From: Candidatus Moraniibacteriota bacterium
Lineage (GTDB): Bacteria; Patescibacteriota; Minisyncoccia; Moranbacterales; GCA-2747515
Direction of reading: 5' to 3'
DNA length: 35,428 nucleotides
NCBI GenBank assembly: GCA_947311515.1
Contig: CAMZLB010000052.1
Location: 1 to 35,428 of the forward strand
Below the pieces are notes generated by a model. That model made no database searches. It was given only the letters and a program-made list of their open reading frames with translations, and was not told the origin of the DNA. The translations under genes were made by a program, and so were the position numbers. Position 1 is the first letter of the stretch. Every line of letters starts with the position of its first letter. This document shows positions 7,063-16,104 of the stretch, one piece after another.

Positions 7063-9429
7063 ATGAAAAAGAAAAATTTAAAAAGGCAAAAAAAGAAAAA
7101 AAAATTAGAAAAAAAGGATAATAGTGAAAGTTTCATGTCTATGAATATAAGTGGAGGAGCAAAAAGAACTATAGCTTCTGTTTTCTTTGTGATTTTTGCT
7201 ATAATTTTTACACTTGGATTTTTTGAAAAGGCTGGGATGATAGGTATATTTTTGACAGGAGTTGTAGGAAAATCTTTTGGATTTGTTGGTAAGTTTCTAG
7301 CTCCATTTGTTTGTTTGTTTATTGCTTATATATTAGTTCGTAAAAAGAAGATGAGTTTTTATATAACAAAAATTGTAGGAATAATAGTGGTTTTTGTTTC
7401 AATTTTAGGATTGTTGCATATACCTATAAGTATAGATGACTTTAAGATGGAGGCTCTTTTGGGAAATGGTGGCGGATTTATTGGTTATTTAGTTGTGAAT
7501 GCACTAGTTACTTTAAGTGGAAAAATTGTAGCTACTATTGTATTATTAGGATTGATTATGGTTGGAGGTATAATTGCATTTAATATGTCATTCGTAGGAA
7601 TTTTAGATAAAGTTTCGGATATAAAAATCTCAAGAAAAAAGAAAAAGGAAGATGAGCTTGAGTACGGAGAAGATAAAGAGGATATTATAGAAGAGGTTGT
7701 AGTCTCTAAATTGGATGATAGTATAGAAAATGAACTTAGCACAGAAGGATTTGATGATGATGTGAATATAATAAATGAAAATTTAAAAGTTGAAGACATT
7801 GAATTAAATGAGGTAGAAAATAATTTCATAAATGGAATAAAACAAAAGGAATTAATTGAATCAAAGTCTGACAGATGTCCTGTTGATAAAAGTACTAAGG
7901 AATGGAAATTACCATCTACAGATTTATTGGATGCTGGAATTTCTAAGCCAAGAGGTGGTGATGTTAAAGAAAAGGCTAGAATAATAGAGGAAACTTTTGC
8001 AGATTTCAATATAAATATGGAGTTGGATAATATAGTAACTGGACCAACTGTTACACAATTTAGTTTTCGACCTCAAAGTGGTATTAAAGTATCAAAGATT
8101 GTAACGCTTAGTGCAGATTTAGCTCTAGCATTGGCAGTACATCCAATAAGGATAGAGGCACCTATACCGGGAAAGTCTTTGATTGGGGTTGAGATTCCAA
8201 ACAAAAAAGTTTCCATGGTTAGGCTTAGAAATTTACTTAATTCTAAAAAGTTTAAAAAATCTGATAAAAAACTTTTATTAGCTCTTGGACAAGATGTTAA
8301 TGGAGTTGATATAGTACAAGATTTAGGAAAAATGCCACATTTGTTAGTGGCTGGAGCAACTGGAGCAGGTAAATCAGTTGCGATAAACAGTATAATTTTG
8401 TCTCTTCTGTACAAAAACTCACCAGAAGATTTAAAAATGATACTAGTTGATCCAAAGAGAGTAGAGCTTTCACTTTATAATGGAATTCCGCATTTATTAT
8501 CGAATGTTATAACAGATAACTCAAAGGTTGTAAATGCATTAAAATGGGCAGTTAGTGAAATGGAAAGACGTTATTCACTATTGGAAAAAGTGGGCACTAG
8601 AGATTTAGGGTCTTATAATGAAAAAAGACAGGCAGGAGAAACTTATTTAGATATTGGCGAAGGAGTTAAAAAGAAATTAGAGAATTTGCCTGTTATAGTG
8701 ATTGTTATAGATGAAATGGCTGACCTTATGGGAACAAATAGTAAAGAAGTTGAGGGTGTTATAGTTAGGCTAGCTCAGATGTCTAGAGCTATAGGAATTC
8801 ACTTGATATTATCAACTCAGCGTCCAAGTGTTGAGGTTATAACTGGAACAATTAAAGCAAATCTACCAACTAGAATAGCATTACGTGTTGCCACAGGAAT
8901 AGATTCAAGAACCATAATAGATAGAACTGGAGCTGAAAAATTGGTGGGAAATGGAGATATGCTTTTTGTGGGACCTGCTCAACAGAGTCCTCATAGGTTA
9001 CAGGGTGTTTATGTGGGAGAAGATGAAGTAAAAAAAGTAATTGATTATATTAAAAAACAAGCAAAAGAAATAGGTGCTTATGATATAGATAAGAATTTTA
9101 ATGAAGAAACTTCTGATAGTAAATTTAGTGAATGTGGCGTGGTTTCTGTGGACTTTGATAATATTAATTCAGAAATATTAGATGATCTTGGTAATGATTC
9201 TAAGTTAGATCCTTTATTTGATAAAGCAAAAAGTACTGTTATTGAAGCTGGTAGGGCATCTACATCATATTTACAGAGGAGGTTACGAATTGGATACTCA
9301 AGAGCCGCTAGACTTGTAGATGAGCTGGAGGAACAAGGTATTGTTGGTCCAGCAGAAGGATCAAAAGGTAGAAAAATTCTTATTAAAAGTGATAACGATA
9401 CATTAGATAAAAGTTTCATAGAAGAATAG
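7063..9429 (+). CDS. ftsK: DNA translocase FtsK/SpoIIIE
   Basis: 788 aa. FtsK is a septum-anchored hexameric ATPase that pumps chromosome ends through the closing division site. After a Lys-rich start there are about four membrane helices (about 37-54, 72-92, 101-119, 139-173), then an acidic linker (about 190-270). The motor follows, with Walker A VAGATGAGKS (about 432-441), a VDPKRVELSLYN segment and Walker B IVIVIDEMADLM (about 545-556). The C-terminal winged-helix gamma domain (about 715-780, SYLQRRLRIGYSRAARLVDE) reads polar KOPS-like DNA motifs. It is shorter than E. coli FtsK because the linker is short. The RodZ-like gene follows by 38 bp. Confidence 0.96.
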   Translation: MKKKNLKRQKKKKKLEKKDNSESFMSMNISGGAKRTIASVFFVIFAIIFTLGFFEKAGMIGIFLTGVVGKSFGFVGKFLAPFVCLFIAYILVRKKKMSFYITKIVGIIVVFVSILGLLHIPISIDDFKMEALLGNGGGFIGYLVVNALVTLSGKIVATIVLLGLIMVGGIIAFNMSFVGILDKVSDIKISRKKKKEDELEYGEDKEDIIEEVVVSKLDDSIENELSTEGFDDDVNIINENLKVEDIELNEVENNFINGIKQKELIESKSDRCPVDKSTKEWKLPSTDLLDAGISKPRGGDVKEKARIIEETFADFNINMELDNIVTGPTVTQFSFRPQSGIKVSKIVTLSADLALALAVHPIRIEAPIPGKSLIGVEIPNKKVSMVRLRNLLNSKKFKKSDKKLLLALGQDVNGVDIVQDLGKMPHLLVAGATGAGKSVAINSIILSLLYKNSPEDLKMILVDPKRVELSLYNGIPHLLSNVITDNSKVVNALKWAVSEMERRYSLLEKVGTRDLGSYNEKRQAGETYLDIGEGVKKKLENLPVIVIVIDEMADLMGTNSKEVEGVIVRLAQMSRAIGIHLILSTQRPSVEVITGTIKANLPTRIALRVATGIDSRTIIDRTGAEKLVGNGDMLFVGPAQQSPHRLQGVYVGEDEVKKVIDYIKKQAKEIGAYDIDKNFNEETSDSKFSECGVVSVDFDNINSEILDDLGNDSKLDPLFDKAKSTVIEAGRASTSYLQRRLRIGYSRAARLVDELEEQGIVGPAEGSKGRKILIKSDNDTLDKSFIEE

Positions 9430-9467
9430 ATTTGGTGTGATGAATGGTAGTAATAAATTAAATTAAT

Positions 9468-10442
9468 ATGGAGGGAGAAAAAAAAGGATTCAAGAGAAAG
9501 AAGGTGAAAGCTTTGATTCTTGGGGAGCAATTAACTAAGCTTAGAGAGAAGTATAAAGTTAGTATTAATGACTTATCTGTGCATACAAAAATTCAGGAAA
9601 AATATTTAAAAGCACTAGAAAGTGGTTTTTATGATAAATTACCGTCACCTGTTTACATAAGGGGCTATCTAAGAGAGTATGAAAATTTTTTTAATTTAAG
9701 AGAGGAAGTTTTAGTAAAGGTTTTTGAAAAAGAATATAGAATATATATAAACATAAATGAAAAAGATGAGCAAGACGTTGAAGAGTTGTCCAAGATAAAA
9801 ACAAAATCAAAGATTGTAGTTACATTAAAGTTTTTTATAATAACTTTTGTAAGTTTAATTTTTTTATGTATTGTAGGATATCTATATTATGGAGTAAATA
9901 AATTTGTTTCAGCTCCATGGATTACAATTGAGAGTCCAAAAAATGGACTTGAAACAGACAAGAAATCAATTGTTATAGAGGGCTTTACACATCCAGATGC
10001 GATTCTTGAGATAGGAGGAAGAAAAGTATTTGTTGATACAGATGGATCTTTTAGTGAAAGAGTCTCTTTGATGTTTGGTGAGAATTTGATAAATATAAAA
10101 AGTAAAAGTTCAACTAATAAAATTTCAGAAAGAGTTTTAAGAATTTTTTCAACTAAAAAACTATCTAAAAACATAAAAGAAATTACAGAAAAAGAATTAC
10201 AAAATAATATAATTATAAAAAGCAGTGATAAAAATTTTCCAATTTTTGTGAAAATAGATAATTTTGAAAAAGAAGAACTAACTTTAAAAGATTTAGAAGA
10301 ATATCAATTTAATTTTAAAGATAAGATTCTAATAAGTACAAAAAATGGTAGTGATATTAAAATTGTATTAAATGGAAAAGATGTAGGGATTTTGTCAGAT
10401 TATAAAGATAAAACAGAGGGTATAATTTTTGAAAAAAAGTAA
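9468..10442 (+). CDS. RodZ-like membrane protein: HTH, one helix, glucodextranase-B-like domain
   Basis: 324 aa. Residues about 12-90 form an HTH_25 domain (LGEQLTKLREKYKVSINDLS, YIRGYLREY), as in RodZ, which links MreB to the envelope. A membrane helix at about 124-144 follows, then an extracytoplasmic glucodextranase-B/Ig-like fold (about 150-225, ITIESPKNGLETD, GFTHPDAILEI) and a C-terminal beta-rich part. The same layout is, from memory, common in CPR genomes. It lies 38 bp after ftsK, so the two division or shape genes may form an operon. No mreB is present here, so the RodZ role is inferred. Confidence 0.75.
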   Translation: MEGEKKGFKRKKVKALILGEQLTKLREKYKVSINDLSVHTKIQEKYLKALESGFYDKLPSPVYIRGYLREYENFFNLREEVLVKVFEKEYRIYININEKDEQDVEELSKIKTKSKIVVTLKFFIITFVSLIFLCIVGYLYYGVNKFVSAPWITIESPKNGLETDKKSIVIEGFTHPDAILEIGGRKVFVDTDGSFSERVSLMFGENLINIKSKSSTNKISERVLRIFSTKKLSKNIKEITEKELQNNIIIKSSDKNFPIFVKIDNFEKEELTLKDLEEYQFNFKDKILISTKNGSDIKIVLNGKDVGILSDYKDKTEGIIFEKK

Positions 10443-10535
10443 ATATAGTAAAGATGTTTGTTATAATCGTAGACTGTTATATTTTTTTAATGGGTATGGT
10501 GTGCAATAATTTATTTTAATAGAAAATGAAAATAA

Positions 10536-10661
10536 TTAATATTATTAGAAAACAGTAGGGATGTTATTTTTAATAAAAATGAAGAGGATAAATGTATACT
10601 CTTAGAAGATGAGGGAGAGATGAGGGCTGTTATATTTACACTCAATAAGATAGATAAATAA
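10536..10661 (+). pseudogene. short protein-like remnant
   Basis: An open frame without a start codon reads RDVIFNKNEEDKCILLEDEG and continues to a TAA at 10659. The acidic/hydrophobic alternation looks like real protein. It is probably the tail of a lost gene, but no family is recognised, and chance is possible. Confidence 0.2.
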
Positions 10662-10680
10662 AATGACATAAAAATTAAAC

Positions 10681-10710
10681 TTGACATAAAAAGTAAAATA
10701 ATGCATTATT
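10681..10710 (+). promoter_or_regulatory. promoter with a perfect 14-bp palindrome over the -10 region
   Basis: TTGACA (10681-10686) is a perfect -35 box. CATTAT at 10704-10709 is 17 bp further. It lies within AATAATGCATTATT (10697-10710), a perfect palindrome that could be a repressor operator. It would drive the methyltransferase-like gene. Confidence 0.45.
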
Positions 10711-10771
10711 AAATAATGAGTGATTTGAGTTTTATAAATTGCTCACTAGTACTTTTAAAAAAGGATTTAAA

Positions 10772-11455
10772 ATGGATATAAATATTGAGGAATTTATAAA
10801 AATGATGCAAAGTGTAAATGAACTTCAGAGAACTGATTTATTAAATAAAATAGGTAAGAAACATTACCTACCAACAAGAAAAGAGTTCTTAGAAGCCTTT
10901 GAAAGTACTCCAAGCGAATTGCTTGAGTATTGTTCGTTGAGAAACATATATGAAATATGGACTAAGGAATATATAGAACAAATGGTACGCTATATTTCTA
11001 GAAGAAAGAGAGACAAAAAATTAACTGTGGTAGAAATTGGCGCAGGAGATGGAAAATTATCTCATTTCCTTAGAAAGACCTGGAAGAAAGAAGCTATTGA
11101 TTTAATAGCAACAGACACGGGAGAATGGGATATCCCGAGTGAGTTTGTTGTGGAAAAAATAGGAGTAGTAGAAGCTATCGAAAAATATAATCCGGATATA
11201 ATTATATGTTCCTGGATGGTTCCAGGTATTAATTTATCAATTAGCTTTGATAATGTTCAAGAGTATATCTTGATAGGTGACCCAACTGTATGTGGGTTGA
11301 GAACCACTTGGGAAGAAAACAATAGATATGAAAAAGTAGTTTTAAAATCAATGAAGGAACTTCAGATATGTCATTCTGACATATTAACAAGTAACTTTAA
11401 TAAAAGTAAATCTACGACAGTATCGTTTAGGAGGAGGTGTAACAAGCTTTTATGA
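10772..11455 (+). CDS. SAM-dependent methyltransferase-like protein
   Basis: 227 aa from the ATG at 10772, which has one of the few good ribosome sites in the window (AAAAGGA, 6 bases upstream); an in-frame TTG at 10739 would add 11 residues and is less likely. An N-terminal helical region (LLEYCSLRNIYEIWTKEYIE) precedes a Rossmann-like core with motif I VVEIGAGDGKLSHFL (about 83-97), ATDTGEWDIP as the acidic end of strand 2 and PDIIICSWMVPG as motif IV. The substrate is unknown. It stands alone and ends inside its own terminator. Confidence 0.65.
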   Translation: MDINIEEFIKMMQSVNELQRTDLLNKIGKKHYLPTRKEFLEAFESTPSELLEYCSLRNIYEIWTKEYIEQMVRYISRRKRDKKLTVVEIGAGDGKLSHFLRKTWKKEAIDLIATDTGEWDIPSEFVVEKIGVVEAIEKYNPDIIICSWMVPGINLSISFDNVQEYILIGDPTVCGLRTTWEENNRYEKVVLKSMKELQICHSDILTSNFNKSKSTTVSFRRRCNKLL

Positions 11456-11473
11456 TTATCATAAAAGCTTTTT
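11444..11473 (+). terminator. intrinsic terminator overlapping the stop codon of the preceding gene
   Basis: AAGCTTTTATGA (11444-11455) pairs perfectly with TCATAAAAGCTT (11459-11470) around TTA and continues into a T run to 11473. The TGA stop is part of the stem. Confidence 0.85.
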
Positions 11474-11690
11474 AAATTATGAAATAAGTATATATGCATA
11501 TTAAATGAGTATCTTGTAGTTTTTTGTAGCGTTAGATAATACGTTATAGGAAATAAATTTTTTTAGTTATGTATTTGCGAATGTTAGTTTTTTAAAGGAA
11601 TGTTTACAAAATTTTATAAATTAACTTTAAGAAGGGACTGCAAAACTAACTTATTATCAAAAATTAATAAAATAGTTCTAAACTATATTT

Positions 11691-11770
11691 TCAAAAGTCT
11701 TTATTTGTAGGGTTTTTTGTAAATTGTATTTTAAAAAAAATAAAAAGAGAAATTTTTAGAGTTTTACAGA
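11691..11770 (+). repeat. intergenic repeat, copy A
   Basis: It shares with copies B (15896) and C (33757) the ordered blocks TTTATTTGTAGGGTTTTTTG, TAAATTGTATTTT, an A-run, then ATTTTTAGAGTTTTACAGA. This copy is the most diverged at its 3' end. It lies 240 bp upstream of recA in the same orientation. Confidence 0.65.
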
Positions 11771-11955
11771 TATTCCACAAGTCTAGTGGTAGTTTTTGCT
11801 CATAAATATTTTCTAATTATTATTATTTAGTTAGTTTAATATTTATTTAGAGTGTTGTAAGTAATTGTTGAACTTTTGAGACTCTTAAATTAGACTTTTT
11901 TTTGGTTTAATGTTAAGATACTAGCATCAATAAATACTTATTTGGAGAACCTAAG

Positions 11956-11994
11956 ATGACTAATTTAACAAATATTTTACTTAGAATTTATTAA
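11956..11994 (+). CDS. possible 12-aa leader peptide upstream of recA
   Basis: ATG at 11956 opens MTNLTNILLRIY, ending at TAA 11992-11994, 15 bases before recA. GGAG at 11944-11947 lies 8 bases upstream of the ATG, a proper Shine-Dalgarno distance, whereas recA itself has none. It could couple or regulate recA translation, or be a chance frame. Confidence 0.3.
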   Translation: MTNLTNILLRIY

Positions 11995-12009
11995 TACTTA
12001 TATACATCT

Positions 12010-13014
12010 ATGACAAAAAAGAAGGAAAATAATGATAATAAACTCAATGAAGCAATAGATGAAATACGATCAAAGTTTGGAGAAGGAATGCTCATGAAAC
12101 TTGGAGAGGTGAGAAAAGTAAATTTAGATTCTATACCGACAGGATCATTATCACTAGATATCGCTCTTGGAATCGGTGGAGTTCCTCGTGGCAGAGTGAT
12201 TGAAATTTATGGACCTGAGTCATCGGGTAAAACAACTCTTGCATTACATATAGTTGCAAACTTACAGAAAAAAGGAGGAATCGCTGCATTTGTAGACGCA
12301 GAACATGCATTAGATCCAGTTTATGCAAAAAAAATAGGAGTGGATACTGATGAACTACTAGTTTCACAACCAGATTCAGGTGAACAAGCTCTTGATGTGG
12401 TTGAGACTTTGGTTAGGTCTGGAGCAGTAGATGTTATAGTTATAGACTCTGTTGCTGCACTTACTCCTCAATCAGAAATTGATGGAGATATGGGAGATTA
12501 TCATGTAGGAAAGCAGGCGAGACTTATGTCACAAGCCCTTAGGAAGCTTACGTCTATTGTAGCTAAGTCAAAGGTTACTGTGATTTTTATAAATCAAATA
12601 AGGATGAAAATTGGGGTAATGTTTGGAAATCCAGAAACCACAACTGGAGGAAATGCTCTTAAATTTTATTCATCTGTGAGACTTGAAGTGAGACGTGCTG
12701 CACAAATAAAAAAAGGAGATGATATCGTAGGAAATAAAGTAAAAGTTAAAGTTGTAAAAAATAAAGTAGCACCACCGTTTAAGGTTGCAGAATTTGATAT
12801 CATGTATAATGAAGGAATTTCTTTATCCGGAGATGTTTTGGAGATTGCTACAAAATATGAAATAATTACAAAAAAAGGACACTCATATAATTATCAGGAT
12901 GTAAAGTTAGGTGTGGGACGAGAAAAAGCAAAAGAAATTTTAAAAAATGATGAAAAGTTGCTAAATGAAATAGCTCAAAAAGTACATAAGGTCATAGAAG
13001 ATAAAATGAATTAA
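12010..13014 (+). CDS. recA: recombinase RecA
   Basis: 334 aa. RecA forms filaments on single-stranded DNA for strand exchange and repair. Walker [10 protein letters not shown] is at 68-76, Walker B VIVIDS at about 142-147, and the L2 DNA-binding loop region [20 protein letters not shown] at about 194-213. The acidic C-terminal tail of E. coli RecA is shortened. The start is ATG without a Shine-Dalgarno (TACATCTATG). ilvB follows after 21 bp and ilvN after that, so recA may be co-transcribed with branched-chain amino-acid genes, an unusual neighbourhood. Confidence 0.98.
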   Translation: MTKKKENNDNKLNEAIDEIRSKFGEGMLMKLGEVRKVNLDSIPTGSLSLDIALGIGGVPRGRVIEIYGPESSGKTTLALHIVANLQKKGGIAAFVDAEHALDPVYAKKIGVDTDELLVSQPDSGEQALDVVETLVRSGAVDVIVIDSVAALTPQSEIDGDMGDYHVGKQARLMSQALRKLTSIVAKSKVTVIFINQIRMKIGVMFGNPETTTGGNALKFYSSVRLEVRRAAQIKKGDDIVGNKVKVKVVKNKVAPPFKVAEFDIMYNEGISLSGDVLEIATKYEIITKKGHSYNYQDVKLGVGREKAKEILKNDEKLLNEIAQKVHKVIEDKMN

Positions 13015-13035
13015 GAAATATTAAAGTTAAAAGTT

Positions 13036-14793
13036 ATGAATGATAAAAACAAAAAATTAACTGGAGCGGAAGTTTTACTTAAATCTTTTTCTGAGTTAGG
13101 CCTTGACCTTTTAGTGGGGTATACAGGAGGAACTATAATGCCAGTATTAGATAAACTTGAAAAATTTAAAAATTTAAAATTTATAACATGTAGACATGAG
13201 CAAGGTGCTGGTTTTATCGCACAGGGATATGCAAGAGCTAGTGGTAAAATTGCACCGCTTTTGGTTACTTCTGGACCCGGTATAACGAATACTGTGACAG
13301 CTGTAGCTGATGCTATGTTGGATTCCGTTCCTATGCTTTTAGTTTCTGGGCAAGTATCTCAGGAAGTTGTAGGAACAGATGCTTTTCAGGAGATAGATGT
13401 GTTAGGAATAATGTATCCAATTACAAAATATGCAGTGTTACCAGATAAGGTAGATGATATATCAAAAATAGTAGCTAGAGCAGTATATATAGCTCACCAT
13501 GGTAGAAAAGGTCCTATTTGTATTGATTTACCAAAAAATTTACAATTTGAAATTACAAAAAATACAAGCATACCAAAAAAAGTAAGCTTTCCAGGATTAA
13601 AGGAATGTCTTAAGATGGATAGTAATTTAGAAAGTGTAAAAAAATCACTAGAGCTAATAAAAAATTCAAAAAAACCAGTTGTATTATTAGGTCATGGAGT
13701 AATCATATCAAATTCAAAAGAAGAGGTTTTGAAATTTATAGAAAAAATTAAAGCACCTACAGCACTTACATTACATGGACTTTCAGCTATATCAGCAAAT
13801 CATGAGTTATGTTTGGGTATGATGGGTATGCATGGCGAAATAGAAGCTAATAGAGCAATAGAAGAATCAGATTTGCTTATTGCACTTGGGATGAGATTTG
13901 ATGATAGAGTTACTGGCAAATTATCGGAATATGCCAAAAATGCAAAAGTTATTCATATAGAGATTGATTCTTCAGAAGTAGATAAAAATGTTTTGACTAC
14001 TGTTAGTATCAATGCAGATCTCAAAAAAGCGCTTATAGTATTAAATTCTGAATTAGAAAATGTAGAAATAAATCTAGATGAAAGGGATAAATTTTTAGCA
14101 AGTATTAAAATTAATAAAAAACTAAGTAAAAAGTTTTATAATCATATATTTGATAAGGGCGTGGGAAATTCAGGTAAGTTGCTTATGAGTCATATAATTC
14201 ATAAATTATCAGAATTTACAAGAGGTGAGGACAATATTGTAACAGATGTAGGACAGCATCAAATGCAGGTTGCAAAATTTTATAAATTTAATAAGTTTAA
14301 TAATTGGTTTAGTTCAGGAGGTCTAGGTACTATGGGATTTGGAATTCCTACTGCTATTGGAGTTAAACTTGCGAGACCAAATGAGGAGGTTTGGGTAGTA
14401 GTAGGTGATGGAGGAATACAGATGAATATTCAAGAATTAGGAACAATTCTTCAAGAAAAGTTAAACATAAATATTTTATTACTTAATAATTCATTTTTAG
14501 GTATGGTTCGACAATGGCAAGATTTATTTTTTGAGAAAAAACGAGCGGAGACTACTATGATTTCACCTAATTTTTCATGTATCGCAGAAGCTTATGGATT
14601 AGGATATAGGAAAGTTGAGTCTGTTAATGAAATAGGCTCAGCATTAGAATGGTCAAAGAAAGAAGCAAGAGCTACTATAGTGGAATTTATATGTGATTCC
14701 GATGAAGTAATTTATCCTATGGTACCACCAGGAAATACTTTATCTGAAATGCTAGAAAATGAAGATGATGCGAAGAAAAAGTTAAATATTTAA
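13036..14793 (+). CDS. ilvB: acetolactate synthase large (catalytic) subunit
   Basis: 585 aa, normal length. It condenses two pyruvates to 2-acetolactate (valine/leucine), or pyruvate with 2-oxobutyrate (isoleucine), using thiamine diphosphate and FAD. The catalytic Glu55 lies in CRHEQGAGFIAQGYAR. The FAD domain includes GLGMRFDDRVTG-like ALGMRFDDRVTGK (about 291-303), and the ThDP/Mg motif runs from GDGGIQMN (about 456) to LLNNSFLGMVRQWQ. The GMVRQWQ stretch is typical of true anabolic AHAS rather than catabolic BudB. It lies 21 bp after recA and 9 bp before ilvN. Confidence 0.95.
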   Translation: MNDKNKKLTGAEVLLKSFSELGLDLLVGYTGGTIMPVLDKLEKFKNLKFITCRHEQGAGFIAQGYARASGKIAPLLVTSGPGITNTVTAVADAMLDSVPMLLVSGQVSQEVVGTDAFQEIDVLGIMYPITKYAVLPDKVDDISKIVARAVYIAHHGRKGPICIDLPKNLQFEITKNTSIPKKVSFPGLKECLKMDSNLESVKKSLELIKNSKKPVVLLGHGVIISNSKEEVLKFIEKIKAPTALTLHGLSAISANHELCLGMMGMHGEIEANRAIEESDLLIALGMRFDDRVTGKLSEYAKNAKVIHIEIDSSEVDKNVLTTVSINADLKKALIVLNSELENVEINLDERDKFLASIKINKKLSKKFYNHIFDKGVGNSGKLLMSHIIHKLSEFTRGEDNIVTDVGQHQMQVAKFYKFNKFNNWFSSGGLGTMGFGIPTAIGVKLARPNEEVWVVVGDGGIQMNIQELGTILQEKLNINILLLNNSFLGMVRQWQDLFFEKKRAETTMISPNFSCIAEAYGLGYRKVESVNEIGSALEWSKKEARATIVEFICDSDEVIYPMVPPGNTLSEMLENEDDAKKKLNI

Positions 14794-14802
14794 TATAAAA
14801 AA

Positions 14803-15279
14803 ATGAAAAATTGTCATATAATATTGATATTCGCACAAGATGAAAAAGGTGTTATAGAACGTATAGCTATGTCATTTCGTAGAAAGATGTATAATATAAG
14901 TCAAATATCTACATCTGACACTGAAAAAGAAGGTATAAAAAAGATTACGGTAGAATTAGATAATTTGGAAGATGATAAAATATCTAAAATTTTAAAACAA
15001 ATAAATAAAATAATAGAAGTGATAGATGTTGTGCATATAACCTATGATAAGGCAATAGTTATTAAAGTTGCTCTTGTTAAAATTAAAAATAATGATGATT
15101 ATACACTAAATAAATTACAAAAAATGCAAGAAATAGAAGTATTGAATGTATCAAGAAATAATATAATTTTTAGAGTTATCCAAAATCCAGAGGAGTTAAA
15201 AAAAATATTAGAGAAAATTAGTAAAAATTTTATAATAAATGAAATAACTACAAGTGGAGCAGTAGTTATGGAAAAATAG
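14803..15279 (+). CDS. ilvN: acetolactate synthase small (regulatory) subunit
   Basis: 158 aa. It binds branched-chain amino acids and activates the catalytic subunit. The N-terminal ACT domain reads ILIFAQDEKGVIERIAMSFR with YNISQISTSDTEKEG. The second half has the small-subunit C-terminal domain. Isoleucine- and lysine-rich codon use reflects the strong A/T bias. It starts 9 bases after the ilvB stop (AAAAAAATG, no Shine-Dalgarno), so the two are certainly one operon. The symbol ilvN or ilvH is a matter of naming. Confidence 0.9.
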   Translation: MKNCHIILIFAQDEKGVIERIAMSFRRKMYNISQISTSDTEKEGIKKITVELDNLEDDKISKILKQINKIIEVIDVVHITYDKAIVIKVALVKIKNNDDYTLNKLQKMQEIEVLNVSRNNIIFRVIQNPEELKKILEKISKNFIINEITTSGAVVMEK

Positions 15280-15303
15280 ATTTTTAAAAGTATTATTTTG
15301 TTG

Positions 15304-15312
15304 TGATATAAT
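15304..15312 (+). promoter_or_regulatory. extended -10 promoter of apt
   Basis: TGATATAAT is an ideal extended -10 element (TGnTATAAT). The start would be near 15319, giving a leader of about 22 bases to the ATG at 15341. Confidence 0.5.
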
Positions 15313-15340
15313 TTAAATATTAATTTTTTATAATATTAAA

Positions 15341-15886
15341 ATGACAAAGTTATCAGCAGAGAATAGAAATATTCTTTTAAAAAGTATTAGAAATATACCT
15401 AATTTTCCAGAAAAAGAAATTATATTTAAGGATATTACGACACTTTTAAATAATCCAAAGGCTTTTGATATTCTCATGAATCATTTGGAATCTAGATACA
15501 ATAGTTACAACTTGGATTATGTAGTAGGCATTGATGCACGTGGATTTATTTTTGGATCAGTTCTTGCAGACAGGTTAAATGTTGGATTTGTACCAATAAG
15601 AAAGAATGGTAAGTTACCAGCTGAAACAATTTCAGAAAAATATGAATTAGAATATGGTTTTGATGAAGTTCAAATTCACACAGATGCTTTTTGTGATAAA
15701 GAGAATCCAATAGTTTTACTTGTTGATGATTTAATAGCAACAGGAGGAACAGCAGCAGCTGCAGAATTACTCATAAATAAAGCGGGAGCAAATTGTATTG
15801 AATGTTGTTTTGTGATGGAATTGGACTCGTTGAAAGGTAGAGATAAAATAAAAGGTGAAATTTATAGTGTATTAAATTTTTCATAA
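15341..15886 (+). CDS. apt: adenine phosphoribosyltransferase
   Basis: 181 aa, normal length. Apt salvages adenine to AMP using PRPP in the cytosol. The N-terminal hood IRNIPNFPEKEIIFKDIT (about 16-33) is the Apt signature. IDARGFIFGS (about 63-72) and the PRPP loop VLLVDDLIATGGTA (about 126-139) complete the active site. It fits an organism dependent on purine salvage. It has its own extended -10 promoter rather than belonging to the ilv operon. Confidence 0.95.
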   Translation: MTKLSAENRNILLKSIRNIPNFPEKEIIFKDITTLLNNPKAFDILMNHLESRYNSYNLDYVVGIDARGFIFGSVLADRLNVGFVPIRKNGKLPAETISEKYELEYGFDEVQIHTDAFCDKENPIVLLVDDLIATGGTAAAAELLINKAGANCIECCFVMELDSLKGRDKIKGEIYSVLNFS

Positions 15887-15895
15887 AGCATACTT

Positions 15896-15979
15896 CCAAA
15901 AGTCTGTATTTATAGGGTTTTTATAAGCTATATGTTTTTTAAAAAAAACAAAAATAGTAAATTTTAAAGTTTTGTAGAG
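15896..15979 (+). repeat. intergenic repeat, copy B
   Basis: It begins 10 bases after the apt stop. It shares CAAAAGTCT and TATTTnTAGGGTTTTT with copy A and the exact 20-mer AATTTTAAAGTTTTGTAGAG (15960-15979) with copy C. It lies about 125 bp upstream of the gene at 16105 and points the same way. Confidence 0.7.
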
Positions 15980-16104
15980 TTTTTTGAGGAATTACAATAG
16001 AAATTTAACAATCGACACAATAATATCTATATGTTATTATTAGTATAATTAAATAGGAATTAACTTTAGTTTTAAGTAGATTAAACTATAAACAAAATAA
16101 AAAA

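Larger units (their letters stand above)
10443..10771. other. gap with a short coding remnant and promoter elements
   Basis: The gap holds a 41-codon open frame without a start (10536-10661), a 15-base near-repeat GACATAAAAATTAAA / GACATAAAAAGTAAA (10664 and 10683) and a promoter with a palindrome (10681-10710). Nothing else is recognisable. Confidence 0.4.
11474..12009. other. 536-bp leader region before recA
   Basis: It holds copy A of the intergenic repeat (11691-11770) and a 12-codon leader frame (11956-11994). No SOS box of the GAACN4GTTC or CTGTN8ACAG type is visible. The rest is A/T-rich with no gene. Confidence 0.5.

Noticed and set aside
10739-10771. Upstream TTG start for the methyltransferase-like gene
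   Set aside because: The ATG at 10772 has AAAGGA at proper distance, while the TTG has no ribosome site.
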